From Deltaproteobacteria bacterium RIFCSPLOWO2_12_FULL_60_19 (GTDB taxonomy: Bacteria > Desulfobacterota > Binatia > UBA9968), in assembly GCA_001798595.1 (NCBI GenBank), contig MGSS01000142.1, positions 1-40,524 on the forward strand: 40,524 nucleotides of DNA. Reading direction: 5' to 3'. Below, in pieces: positions 1 through 8,010 of the stretch; the stretch's first letter is position 1, and each line of letters begins with the position of its first letter. Below the pieces are notes generated by a model. That model was not told the origin of the DNA and searched no databases. It saw nothing but the letters and a program-made list of their open reading frames with translations. The position numbers and the translations under genes were made by a program.

Positions 1-56
1 TCCATCATACAAGTCTCAGGACGAACGGAAGAGCGGCTGAAATCATTGGAGATTTT

Positions 57-87
57 CCGTTCATGCTGAGCCTAGTCGAAGCATTCC
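57..87. repeat. Dispersed GAGCNTNGTCGAAG palindromic repeat
   Basis: The core GAGCCTAGTCGAAG is framed by ATGCT (63-67) and AGCAT (80-84), giving a small hairpin. A facing half element (CAGGACGAACGG) lies at 18-29. The same family recurs at 21914-21953 and 22050-22089. Such repeats are scattered in intergenic DNA of many environmental genomes; the function is unknown. Confidence 0.6.
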
Positions 88-203
88 TAGGGTTTTTCAG
101 CGGAATCTTTTTAAAATACGAAAAAGCAGCCAGTCCCCGTCCTACATCGCGCATCCCGCATCTCATGAGATCCACGAGTGACTTGCCCCCCGCATAGCAG
201 AAA

Positions 204-231
204 CTGCGTTTCATTACCTGCGTTTCATTAC
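204..231. repeat. 14-bp tandem duplication
   Basis: CTGCGTTTCATTAC occurs twice head to tail (204-217 and 218-231). It may be a slippage product; no function is apparent. Confidence 0.8.
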
Positions 232-382
232 CTTGACATAACCGGCGTTTTATGAGTTAAAGGGCAGATTGTTCCGCTGCGAAAGGGAGGATATCACGAT
301 CGCCGATCGGAGTTTTGCGCAAGAGCCTTGAGAAATGCTCAAATGATCCCCCTACACAATCCTTTTCCAAGCAGGAACCATT

Positions 383-2401
383 ATGTTTGAAACGCTCCAA
401 GCTTTGCTCTCAGGCTTATACCAGGTTTTCACCTGGCCAACGTTCAGCTTGATGTGTGTCGGGATCGCCGTCGGCTTTGTCGTCGGCATCCTCCCCGGCC
501 TGGGAGGACCCACGGCCATGGCGCTGATGCTGCCGTTCATATTCAAGATGAGCGCCGTCGAAGCCTTCGCCTTCCTCTTAGGGATGACGGCCGTCACGGC
601 CACCACCGGCGACATCACCTCCGTGCTCTTCGGCGTGCCCGGCGAGCCCACCACGGCGTCGACCATTGTGGACGGCCACGCCATGGCGAAGAAGGGCGAG
701 GCAGGGAGGGCCTTGGGCGCGGTGCTGATGAGTTCGCTGCTGGGCGCGATCTTCGGCGCATTTGCGCTCGCCGCCGCGATCCCCGTGATCCGCCCGTTGG
801 TCCTCACCTTCGGCTCCCCGGAATTTTTCATGCTGGGGGTCTTAGGAGTCACCTTTGTCGCTTCGCTCAGCGGCGAAGACCAGTTGAAGGGCATCATCGC
901 GGGCGGCTTGGGCTTGCTGCTGGCGACGATCGGACTCGATCCCATCTCCGGCATCCAGCGCTACACGTTCGGCCAGCTCTTTCTCTGGGACGGGGTCGGC
1001 CTGGTCGCGGTGACCATCGGCTTCTACGCGATCCCTGAAACCATCGAGCTGGCCGTCTTGGGTACCAGCATCTCCCAGCAGGAGGTGGGAAAGCTCGGAG
1101 GCGTGATGCAAGGGGTTAAGGATACCTTCCGCCATTGGTGGCTGGTGATCCGCTGCAGCGCGCTCGGTACCTTTGCCGCCATTATTCCCGGCATGGGCGC
1201 CGCCACGACTCAATGGCTCGCCTACGCGCACGCCGTGCAAAGTTCTCCCGGGAAAGAGCGGTTCGGAAAAGGCGCGGTGGAGGGAGTCTTAGGACCAGGG
1301 GCGGCGAACAACTCCACTCTCGGAGGAAGTTTGATCACGACCATCGCTTTCGGCGTTCCGGCCAGCGTCATCATGGCGATTCTGTTAGGCGCCTTTATCA
1401 TCCAGGGCATCGTCCCCGGACCGGATATGCTCATCCCGCCGCCCAAAGGCAAGCTCGACCTTACTTTTTCTTTCGTCTGGGTCATCATCATCTCCAACAT
1501 CATCACTGTCGCGGTCTGCTTTCTCTTTTTGAAGCCCCTGGCGAAAGTGACGCAGATCAGGGGAAGTCTCCTGATCCCGCTCATCCTGCTGCTGATCTAC
1601 CTCGGCGCCTTCGCGGAGAAGAATGCCTTCGAGGATATGCTGGTGGTCTTGTTTTTCGGCGGCCTGGGCTGGGTCCTGCAGAAGCTCGACTGGCCGCGTC
1701 CGCCGGTGCTTCTCGGCTTGGTTTTAGGCCCTTTGGCGGAGAACCGGCTGTTTCTTTCAACCGACAACTATGGACTTGCTTGGCTTTGGCGGCCGGGGGT
1801 TCTGATTATCTTTGCATTGACCGTAGCCGGGATACTCTATCCAATCCTTAAAGAGAGATGGCAAAAAAGAGACGACCAAGCGCCAGAGGCGGCGATGGGC
1901 GCGTCGAGCCGGCGTGCCGGGAAACTCGAGCTGAAGTTTAGTTCGGGGGCATTGTTCAGCGCCATTGTCGTCGTCGTGATCGCGCTGGCGCTGTGGCAGA
2001 GCAGGAATTTTGGTTTTCGCGCCGGTCTCTTTCCCTGGTCCATCGGCTTCCCGGTCCTGGCGATCGCCTTGGTTCAGTTAGGGAGAAATCTGTTGGTCGC
2101 GGGGGATCACCGATCCGCCGCCGGCGGGACGGAGACAGGTCCCGAACTTTCCACCAAGGTGGTTTATCGCCGAACCTTGGCTACCATTGGTTGGATCGCG
2201 GGCTTTTTCCTCGCCATTTGGCTTCTCGGTTTTTCCGTTGCCGTGCCGGTAACCATGATCGCCTATCTCAAAGCCGCCAGAGAGAAATGGCCCATCACGC
2301 TTCTCATGGCGCTGATCTTCTGGCTATTCTTCTACGGGCTGTTTGTGCACATGCTCCACGTCCCCTTCCCCGACCCGGCACTTTTGGAATGGATCAAGTA
2401 A
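383..2401 (+). CDS. Tripartite tricarboxylate transporter, fused TctA-TctB membrane subunit
   Basis: A 672-residue integral membrane protein. Residues 1 to about 500 match the large TctA permease (many hydrophobic segments, Gly/Pro-rich stretches such as GILPGLGGPT and IPGMGAATTQW). Residues from about 515 on look like the small TctB subunit: four hydrophobic segments and a short charged linker. In the family, TctA and TctB form a secondary carboxylate importer that receives substrate from a periplasmic TctC protein. Here A and B are one polypeptide, which is unusual but seen in other lineages. No TctC is in the window; it may lie upstream or be encoded elsewhere. The substrate cannot be told from sequence; citrate-like or aromatic carboxylates are typical. 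It converges on the molybdenum hydroxylase gene below. Confidence 0.88.
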   Translation: MFETLQALLSGLYQVFTWPTFSLMCVGIAVGFVVGILPGLGGPTAMALMLPFIFKMSAVEAFAFLLGMTAVTATTGDITSVLFGVPGEPTTASTIVDGHAMAKKGEAGRALGAVLMSSLLGAIFGAFALAAAIPVIRPLVLTFGSPEFFMLGVLGVTFVASLSGEDQLKGIIAGGLGLLLATIGLDPISGIQRYTFGQLFLWDGVGLVAVTIGFYAIPETIELAVLGTSISQQEVGKLGGVMQGVKDTFRHWWLVIRCSALGTFAAIIPGMGAATTQWLAYAHAVQSSPGKERFGKGAVEGVLGPGAANNSTLGGSLITTIAFGVPASVIMAILLGAFIIQGIVPGPDMLIPPPKGKLDLTFSFVWVIIISNIITVAVCFLFLKPLAKVTQIRGSLLIPLILLLIYLGAFAEKNAFEDMLVVLFFGGLGWVLQKLDWPRPPVLLGLVLGPLAENRLFLSTDNYGLAWLWRPGVLIIFALTVAGILYPILKERWQKRDDQAPEAAMGASSRRAGKLELKFSSGALFSAIVVVVIALALWQSRNFGFRAGLFPWSIGFPVLAIALVQLGRNLLVAGDHRSAAGGTETGPELSTKVVYRRTLATIGWIAGFFLAIWLLGFSVAVPVTMIAYLKAAREKWPITLLMALIFWLFFYGLFVHMLHVPFPDPALLEWIK

Positions 2402-2421
2402 ATTCGAGACGGAAAAACCGT

Positions 2422-2490
2422 TAGGCGTCAGGGGTTAGGGGTTAGAAACCCTCTCTTTTCACCTCACGCCTTACGCCTCACGCTTAGTAA
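2422..2490. repeat. Low-complexity heptamer repeats (GGGGTTA and GGCGTNA types)
   Basis: Two blocks lie between convergent genes. The first repeats GGGGTTAGGGGTTAG. The second, read on the minus strand, repeats GCGTGAGGCGTAAGGCGTG. The second block supplies the last codons (Lys-Arg-Glu-Ala) and the stop codon of the molybdenum-hydroxylase gene ending at 2471, so the repeat has rewritten that gene's 3' end. Confidence 0.7.
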
Positions 2491-4768
2491 TCGCTCTCCA
2501 CACTCTCTCGGGCGTAAGCGGCAGCTCGCGTAGCCTCACGCCCACGGCATTGTAGACGCCGTTGGCGATCGCCGAGGCGACCGGAAGCAGTCCGCCCTCG
2601 CCCAGCCCTTTCGAGCCGAAGGGACCCGGCCCGTTTTGGTTTTCGAGCAAAATCGTTTCGAATTCCTTCGGCAGGTCGTCGAAGGTCGGCACGCGGTAGT
2701 CGACCAGGTTGGGATTTAACAGCTGGCCGTCCTTGTAGATCATCTCTTCCCTGAGCGTGTGGCCGATGGCGAACATCACCGCGCCCTCATCCTGCCCGAC
2801 GCATAGCACCGGCTGCACCGCGCGACCGACGTCCGCCACGGAGACATACTTTAGTAATTTGATCTCGCCGGTATCGCGGTCCACTTCGACCTCCGTGCCG
2901 CCCCAACCGATCTCCCAGAAAGTGGTCGGCGCGCCGAGCGCCGCCTTGGCGCTCTTTATATCCTGATAAAATCCTTTGCCGATGATCTCTCCCGCCTTGG
3001 CGCCGAAGTATTTCGCGATGACCTCGCCGTAAGCGACGTTCCGCCCTTTGCGGCTGTGGATTTTGCCGTCTTTAAGTTGAAGGGAGCTTAATTTTTCCTT
3101 GAGCGCCTTGGCGGCCGCGCCGAGGAGCTGCCGTTTTACGTCCTGAGCGGCGCGTTGCGCGCACAGACCCATGACGACCATCGAGCTGCTGGCGTTCGTC
3201 GCGGCGTCGTAAGGCGTCGCGTCAGTGTCCAGCTGAGCCACCACAACCTGATTCAACGGGAGCCCCAACTCCTCCGCCACCACCTGGCTCAGCGCCGTGC
3301 TCGATCCCTGTCCGAGTTCGACGGTCCCGGTCAGCAGCACCGCGCTGCCGTCGGAGACCATTTTGACCACCGCCGAAGCGACCTTGTAAGTGCCGCCGCC
3401 GTCCTTCATGCAGCAGCTAAGCCCCTTGCCGGTGTTCGGCTTGCGGCTCTTTTTTCCCCAGCCGATCCCCTGAGCGGCGAGGAGCAATCCTTCTTTGAGG
3501 TCGCAGTCTACGGGCGTATCGCCGGCCGTGTAAAGCTCGCCTTTCTTGAGCAGATTCTTGAGCCGAAGCTCCAGCGCGTCCATGCCCAGCCGCTCGGCGA
3601 TGATATCCATCTGCGATTCGTAGGCCCAGGTCACTTGCAGCGTGCCGAAACCCCGGAACGCGCCCGCCGGGACGGTATTGGTATAAACCGTGTAAGCGTC
3701 GGTCTTCACATGCGGGATGCGATAGGGACCGATCGCCCGATAGCCCGCCTTTTGCGTGACGCGCGGCCCGGCGTCGGCATAGGCCCCCGTATCCATATGG
3801 ATCTCACATTCCCGGGCCAGGAGCTTGCCGTCGCGCGCAACGCCGGTCTTGACGCGAAACCGCGCCGGATGGCGCGTAACCGTTTTGAAGCTCTCCTCCA
3901 CCGAGAGCGCCACTTTGACCGGCCGGCGCGCTTTCCAGGCCAGGGCCGCCGTGATCGGCTCGATCTTGACCGAGAGCTTTCCGCCGTAACCGCCGCCCAC
4001 GTGCGGCACGATCACGCGGACGCGGTTGAGCGGCACGCGGAAGATCTCCGCCAGGTGATCGCGGAGCGTGAAGGGATCCTGGCTTCCGGTCCAGACAGTG
4101 ATGCGGTCGTCCTGCACCTGGGCGATCGTCGCGTGCGGCTCCATCGAAAAATGCTGCACGCGCGGAAAGGTAAACATGTCCTCGAAAATATAGGCGGACT
4201 TCTTGAAACCTTCCGCGATATCTCCCCTGGCATAGCTGAACTGATAGCAGACGTTCGTGCCTTTGAATTTGTCCAACGCCTGATAGTGATAGCCGTGCAG
4301 CTCGCCGCCGGCCTTGGAGGTTTCGTGAACCAACGGGGCGTTGGGGGCGAGCGCTTCTTCGAGGCTCCCCAAAACCGGCAGCTCCTCGAATTCGGTTTCG
4401 ATCAGACTCAGCGCCTCCTCGGCTGTGGCCGCATCCACCGCCGCCACGCCCGCCACCGGATCCCCCACGTATCTGACCTTATCTACGGCGACGATCGGCT
4501 GATCTTTGTAGGCCGCTCCGAAATAGTAACTGAGATCGCCCAGGTCGTCCCGCGTGAGCACCGTAAAGACCCCCGGAAGCTGCGCCGCCTTGCGCGCGTC
4601 GATCTTCAGCAGTTTCGCGTGGGGGAAGGGGCTCCTGAGGATTTTCCCCACCGCCATGCCCGGTAGTTCCAGATCGACGGTGTACGCGGCCCTCCCGGTA
4701 ACTTTTTCTTGTCCATCCACTCGCGGCGCCGCGTGGCCCACGACTTTCAATGCATGCGCTTTGCTCAT
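2471..4768 (-). CDS. Xanthine dehydrogenase family molybdenum-binding subunit (orphan large subunit)
   Basis: A 765-residue protein with both halves of the molybdopterin-binding large subunit of molybdenum hydroxylases. Visible marks are the N-terminal segment VDGQEKVTGRAAYTVD, a GGGYGGK cofactor loop, GAFRGFG near residue 369, VELGQGSSTALSQ, and the catalytic-Glu motif GSKGLGEGG near residue 720. It lacks the AYxCSFR loop of form I CO dehydrogenase, so CO oxidation is not implied; the substrate is unknown. The start at 4768 is chosen because GAGG lies seven bases upstream and the ATG overlaps the stop of the tRNA nucleotidyltransferase gene (ATGA); the frame stays open a little further upstream. 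No FeS or FAD subunit is adjacent on this strand. It may borrow those at 9549-11072, or be an alternative large subunit. Its last codons derive from a repeat. Confidence 0.9.
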   Translation of the reverse strand: MSKAHALKVVGHAAPRVDGQEKVTGRAAYTVDLELPGMAVGKILRSPFPHAKLLKIDARKAAQLPGVFTVLTRDDLGDLSYYFGAAYKDQPIVAVDKVRYVGDPVAGVAAVDAATAEEALSLIETEFEELPVLGSLEEALAPNAPLVHETSKAGGELHGYHYQALDKFKGTNVCYQFSYARGDIAEGFKKSAYIFEDMFTFPRVQHFSMEPHATIAQVQDDRITVWTGSQDPFTLRDHLAEIFRVPLNRVRVIVPHVGGGYGGKLSVKIEPITAALAWKARRPVKVALSVEESFKTVTRHPARFRVKTGVARDGKLLARECEIHMDTGAYADAGPRVTQKAGYRAIGPYRIPHVKTDAYTVYTNTVPAGAFRGFGTLQVTWAYESQMDIIAERLGMDALELRLKNLLKKGELYTAGDTPVDCDLKEGLLLAAQGIGWGKKSRKPNTGKGLSCCMKDGGGTYKVASAVVKMVSDGSAVLLTGTVELGQGSSTALSQVVAEELGLPLNQVVVAQLDTDATPYDAATNASSSMVVMGLCAQRAAQDVKRQLLGAAAKALKEKLSSLQLKDGKIHSRKGRNVAYGEVIAKYFGAKAGEIIGKGFYQDIKSAKAALGAPTTFWEIGWGGTEVEVDRDTGEIKLLKYVSVADVGRAVQPVLCVGQDEGAVMFAIGHTLREEMIYKDGQLLNPNLVDYRVPTFDDLPKEFETILLENQNGPGPFGSKGLGEGGLLPVASAIANGVYNAVGVRLRELPLTPERVWRAITKREA

Positions 4769-6096
4769 GATGAACCTCGCTGTCGGTACTGTTTTGTAAC
4801 CCATTCCATCGCCTGCTCTTTGGTCTTGATCTCCCCTTCGAGTTGATGCTCCTCAAGCTGCCTGAGAATCTCCTGAAACAGCGGGCCGGGCTTAAGTCCC
4901 ATCGCAATCAGGTCTTTGCCCCTGAGCAACGGCTGCGGATGAATCTCTTCGTGCTTTAGCTCCACCAACTTTTCGCGGCAGAAGTTATAGTATTGCAAGT
5001 CGCCGTTGGAGGCCAGCGCATCGATGCGCGTAAGCTCCAACAGCTCCGCAATCCCCTCTTCACCGAGGAAGCGCTTGAGCGTGCTCAGCCGCATCTTGGG
5101 CGCCTGGGTATGGCGCAGATGGTTTTTCACCAGGTAGGCGACCCGCTCCCACACCGCGCGGCTCTGCTTGAGCCGCTTGAGGATTTCGACGGCCAGCTCG
5201 GCCCCTTTCTCCGTATGGCCGTAGAAGGTGATTTTTTCTCCCTCCCGCTTGACGCACAAGGGCTTCGCGACGTCGTGGAGCAGGCAACCGTAGGCGAGCG
5301 TGTCTGAGATTTGAGATTTGAGATTTGAGATTTGCTCCAGCACCAGGAGCGTGTGGGAAAAGACATCGCCCTCGGGGTGGTGATCGGGACTCTGTTCAAC
5401 CTCTTTCATCGCTACGACCTCGGGAAGGATCATCGGCAAGAGACCGCTCTCGTCCAGAAGCTCGAATCCCCTGCGCGCGCCCCCTTCGGTCAGAATGCGG
5501 GTTATCTCATCGCCGATCCGCTCCCAGGAGACTTGCCCGACGGTCGCCGCCTCCGCCTGGATCGCCGCGAGAGTGTTTGCTTCGATAGCGAAGCCGAGAC
5601 CGGCGGCGAAGCGAACCGCCCGGACCATCCGCAGACGATCTTCCTGAAAACGCTCGCGCGCCTCTCCGATCGCCCGCACCACCCGACGGCTCAGATCGTC
5701 CCGGCCTCCCACCAGGTCGATGATCCGGTCCTCGAGCGGATCGTACATCATGCCGTTGATGGTAAAGTCGCGCCGCAGGATATCTTCTTGCATCCCGGCG
5801 AAGCGCACCTCGCTCGGGCGGCGTCCGTCGAGATAGGGACCGTCGTGACGGAACGTGGCGACTTCGAACGAGTCGCCGTCGAGCAGGACCATGACGACGC
5901 CGAATTGCGCCCCGACTTCGATGGTCTTGGGAAAAATCTTGCCGACCGCCTCCGGCTTGGCGTCGGTCGCGATATCGTAATCCTGCGGCGCCTTGCCGAG
6001 CAACACATCGCGCACGCAGCCTCCGGCAAGATAGGCTTGATATCCGGCCTCACGCAGCCGCTTTACGACGGCGACGGATTTCTCCTTAAGGGACAC
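4765..6096 (-). CDS. tRNA nucleotidyltransferase / poly(A) polymerase family protein with HD domain
   Basis: A 443-residue class II nucleotidyltransferase with a C-terminal HD domain. The head motif LAGGCVRDVLLG (residues 23-34) is followed by the catalytic pair DYD (39-41), then the RRDFTINGM signature of CCA-adding or poly(A) polymerases. The HD motif LLHDVAKP lies near residue 272. The expected role is addition or repair of the 3' CCA end of tRNA, in the cytoplasm. The oddity is a ten-residue insert (QISNLKSQIS, residues 255-264) just before the HD motif, encoded by a four-copy heptamer minisatellite kept in frame. The stop codon overlaps the next gene's start, an unlikely functional pairing. 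Whether it is a true CCA enzyme or a poly(A) polymerase cannot be told by eye. Confidence 0.9.
   Translation of the reverse strand: MSLKEKSVAVVKRLREAGYQAYLAGGCVRDVLLGKAPQDYDIATDAKPEAVGKIFPKTIEVGAQFGVVMVLLDGDSFEVATFRHDGPYLDGRRPSEVRFAGMQEDILRRDFTINGMMYDPLEDRIIDLVGGRDDLSRRVVRAIGEARERFQEDRLRMVRAVRFAAGLGFAIEANTLAAIQAEAATVGQVSWERIGDEITRILTEGGARRGFELLDESGLLPMILPEVVAMKEVEQSPDHHPEGDVFSHTLLVLEQISNLKSQISDTLAYGCLLHDVAKPLCVKREGEKITFYGHTEKGAELAVEILKRLKQSRAVWERVAYLVKNHLRHTQAPKMRLSTLKRFLGEEGIAELLELTRIDALASNGDLQYYNFCREKLVELKHEEIHPQPLLRGKDLIAMGLKPGPLFQEILRQLEEHQLEGEIKTKEQAMEWVTKQYRQRGSS
5305..5334. repeat. In-frame TGAGATT minisatellite inside the nucleotidyltransferase gene
   Basis: TGAGATT occurs four times in perfect tandem plus two bases. 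On the coding (minus) strand it reads as ten sense codons, adding QISNLKSQIS. Thirty bases keep the frame, and none of the three minus-strand frames of the heptamer contains a stop. Related low-complexity sequence lies at 22005-22049. Confidence 0.9.
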
Positions 6097-6153
6097 AACG
6101 ACACCTCAAGGCAGAAAATAGCCGAAAAATAGGGAGAGAGAAAGGCGAACGGG

Positions 6154-6540
6154 CTAATGCTGCACGGGTTGACCGGGGGACGACATGTAGGATTGCACCT
6201 TTCCCTGTAGCTCGTGAAAGGTAAACGGCTTGACGATGTAGTCGTTACAGCCGGCGTCGAGGCAGTTTTTCAGGTCCGGCTCTCTGAAGAGGGCCGTGGC
6301 GGCCACGATCGGAATATCCTGCGTCTCGGGCTTGGAGCGAAGCACCCGCGTCGCTTCCCATCCATCCATGCCCGGCATCATGATATCCATCAGGATCAAC
6401 TGGGGCTTTTCTTCGATGGCTTTCTCGATGCCTTCTTTCGCGTGTCTCGCGGGAATCGCCAGGAAGCCCATCAACTCCATTTGCCAGATGAGGAGTTCCC
6501 GCATATCGGGATGGTCTTCAACTACCAATACTTTTTTCAT
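6154..6540 (-). CDS. Stand-alone response regulator receiver (CheY-like)
   Basis: A 128-residue single-domain receiver. The acidic pair is E8-D9, the phospho-acceptor Asp is D52 in LMDIMMPG, the switch Thr is T82 in ATA, and the conserved Lys is K104 in VKPF. No output domain follows, so it probably signals by protein contact, as CheY or phosphorelay receivers do. No histidine kinase is adjacent, so the partner must be encoded elsewhere. The following short linker (SSPGQPVQH) looks unstructured. It lies between the nucleotidyltransferase and the M16 peptidase genes on the same strand, with gaps of about 60 and 80 bases; co-transcription is possible but not evident. Confidence 0.93.
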   Translation of the reverse strand: MKKVLVVEDHPDMRELLIWQMELMGFLAIPARHAKEGIEKAIEEKPQLILMDIMMPGMDGWEATRVLRSKPETQDIPIVAATALFREPDLKNCLDAGCNDYIVKPFTFHELQGKVQSYMSSPGQPVQH

Positions 6541-6621
6541 GGGCGACTCCCTCGCTTATAAACTCTCTATAAACCTGATTTTAGGGTACTATGGCTCTTT
6601 GCCTCTGTCAAGCACATTCTT

Positions 6622-8004
6622 TCAATGGGCCTTCGATTGGTCGGCAACAACGACCACAATCCACTTGTCGGGTTGGAGGCGGCTGCGGGCCGCGCGAAGC
6701 ACATCTTCCATGGTGACGCCGCGTACGAGGTCGGCGTAGCGCTCCATATAATCCAGTCCCAAGCCAAAATACTCCATTTGTGTCAAAAACGCGCCAACCC
6801 GCCGGTTGCTGTCGAACCGGAGCGGGAAGCTTCCCGTGAGATAGTCTTTCGCGGCCTGCAGCTCCTCCCGGGTAACCCCCTGCTCGCGGATTTTTCGAAC
6901 CTCTTCCATCGCGACGCGGATCGCCTCCCCCGCGCTTTCGTTCTTCGTCTGCATCGCCAGCTGGAAACTCCCGGCATACTTATCCGCGTCGAACGCGCTG
7001 TAAACGGAATAGGCGAGTCCCCGCTCGTTGCGGATCGAGTCCATCAACCGGGAAGAGAAACCTCCGCCGCCCAGAATGTAATTCATCGCCTGGATCGCAT
7101 AGTAATCGGGATGGTTGCGCGGCACCCCGTCGTGGCCGATAAGGATGTTAGCCTGCGTCAGATCCTTATTTATACGGATGAAGCCGGCCGCCGCCGGCGA
7201 AGGCGTTGGAGGCGGCTGGGAAGGCGAATTTCGCCGCTCCCAGCTTCGCGATAACTTTTGTAGAAGACCGACGATTTCTTCATGAGAAACGTCGCCGACG
7301 ACGGCAAGGATTGCGCGGTTCGGACGATAGTACTGCTCGTAGAACTGAAGCAGCGCTCCGCGGTCGACGCGCCCGACGGATTCCATGGTGCCTTCGACCG
7401 GGCGGCCGTAGGCGCTGTCGCGAAACAGCGCCTCCCGGAACTTCTCTTGCGCGATCTGTCCCGGTTCCTCCTGCTTGGCCCTGATCGAAGCGATCACGGA
7501 CTGCTTCTGCCGGTCGATCTCCGCTTGCGAAAAAGCCGCCGCCGTCAACACGTCCGCAAACAACTCCAGCCCGGCTTGCAGGTCTTTCTTCAGCACCGTC
7601 AGGCTGACGGTGGCCGTCTCTTCGTCGCACGCGGCCGACAGCGTTGCGCCGATGAAATCCAGCGCCTCGCTGATCTGGGTCGCCGTGCGTGTCCGCGTGC
7701 CGTAAGTCAAAAGGCTGGCGACCAGGTTCGCCGTCCCCTCCCGCCCGGCGCTTTCGAAGCGCGAGCCCGCTTCAATAAGAAGATTGAAGGTCACCATCGG
7801 GAGCGCCCGCTGCTCCGAGGTAAGAACGACCAGCCCGTTTTCGAGAACGGCCCGGCGAGGCGCGAGGCGCGCATCCGAAGAGGAAGGAATGACTGTCGCA
7901 CCCAGGAAAAGCGAGATCAAAACCGTTGCAAAAGGAAACTTGCGAAGCGCAAACGTCGAGATAGCTCCTCTTCCATTTTTCACTTTGCACTTTGCATTTT
8001 GCAT
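6622..8004 (-). CDS. M16 peptidase-like protein, non-catalytic partner
   Basis: A 460-residue exported M16 (insulinase/processing-peptidase) family protein without the zinc motif: where HxxEH is expected the sequence reads TANLVASLL. The C-terminal half keeps the GLAYSVYS substrate-binding region. In the family such inactive subunits pair with a catalytic one, as alpha with beta in mitochondrial processing peptidase; the upstream neighbour is that catalytic partner, so a heterodimer is likely. A hydrophobic segment (residues about 22-43) looks like a signal peptide. The first ATG at 8004 lies in a TGCAAAA repeat, so the first ten or so residues (QNAKCKVKNG) are repeat-derived. The true start is uncertain; no later ATG precedes the signal peptide. 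It follows the partner gene by one base. Confidence 0.88.
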   Translation of the reverse strand: MQNAKCKVKNGRGAISTFALRKFPFATVLISLFLGATVIPSSSDARLAPRRAVLENGLVVLTSEQRALPMVTFNLLIEAGSRFESAGREGTANLVASLLTYGTRTRTATQISEALDFIGATLSAACDEETATVSLTVLKKDLQAGLELFADVLTAAAFSQAEIDRQKQSVIASIRAKQEEPGQIAQEKFREALFRDSAYGRPVEGTMESVGRVDRGALLQFYEQYYRPNRAILAVVGDVSHEEIVGLLQKLSRSWERRNSPSQPPPTPSPAAAGFIRINKDLTQANILIGHDGVPRNHPDYYAIQAMNYILGGGGFSSRLMDSIRNERGLAYSVYSAFDADKYAGSFQLAMQTKNESAGEAIRVAMEEVRKIREQGVTREELQAAKDYLTGSFPLRFDSNRRVGAFLTQMEYFGLGLDYMERYADLVRGVTMEDVLRAARSRLQPDKWIVVVVADQSKAH

Positions 8005-8010
8005 TTTAAT
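7974..8010. repeat. TTTGCAT/TTTGCAC heptamer repeat at M16 gene junction
   Basis: CACTTTGCACTTTGCATTTT and neighbouring units form an AT-rich run across the junction of the two M16 genes and encode the odd N-terminus of the downstream one. The same family occurs at 10466-10563, 18583-18655 and 20778-20814. Confidence 0.85.

Larger units (their letters stand above)
1..382. other. Intergenic stretch upstream of tctAB
   Basis: No convincing gene is seen here. The minus-strand open frame at 5-214 shows no recognisable domain and runs through a dispersed repeat, so it is not called. The stretch holds a dispersed palindromic repeat (57-87) and a 14-bp tandem duplication (204-231). A TTGACA at 233-238 could be a -35 box for tctAB, but no good -10 lies at the right distance, so I do not call a promoter. 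Confidence 0.5.

Noticed and set aside
5-214. Minus-strand open frame at the window start
   Set aside because: It overlaps a dispersed repeat and has no domain or ribosome site.
3155-4666. 503-codon plus-strand open frame
   Set aside because: It is antisense to the molybdenum hydroxylase gene, arginine/histidine-rich, with no recognisable domain; a high-GC shadow.
5305-5334. CRISPR-like repeat array
   Set aside because: The units are direct heptamers without spacers, inside a coding region; no cas genes are present.
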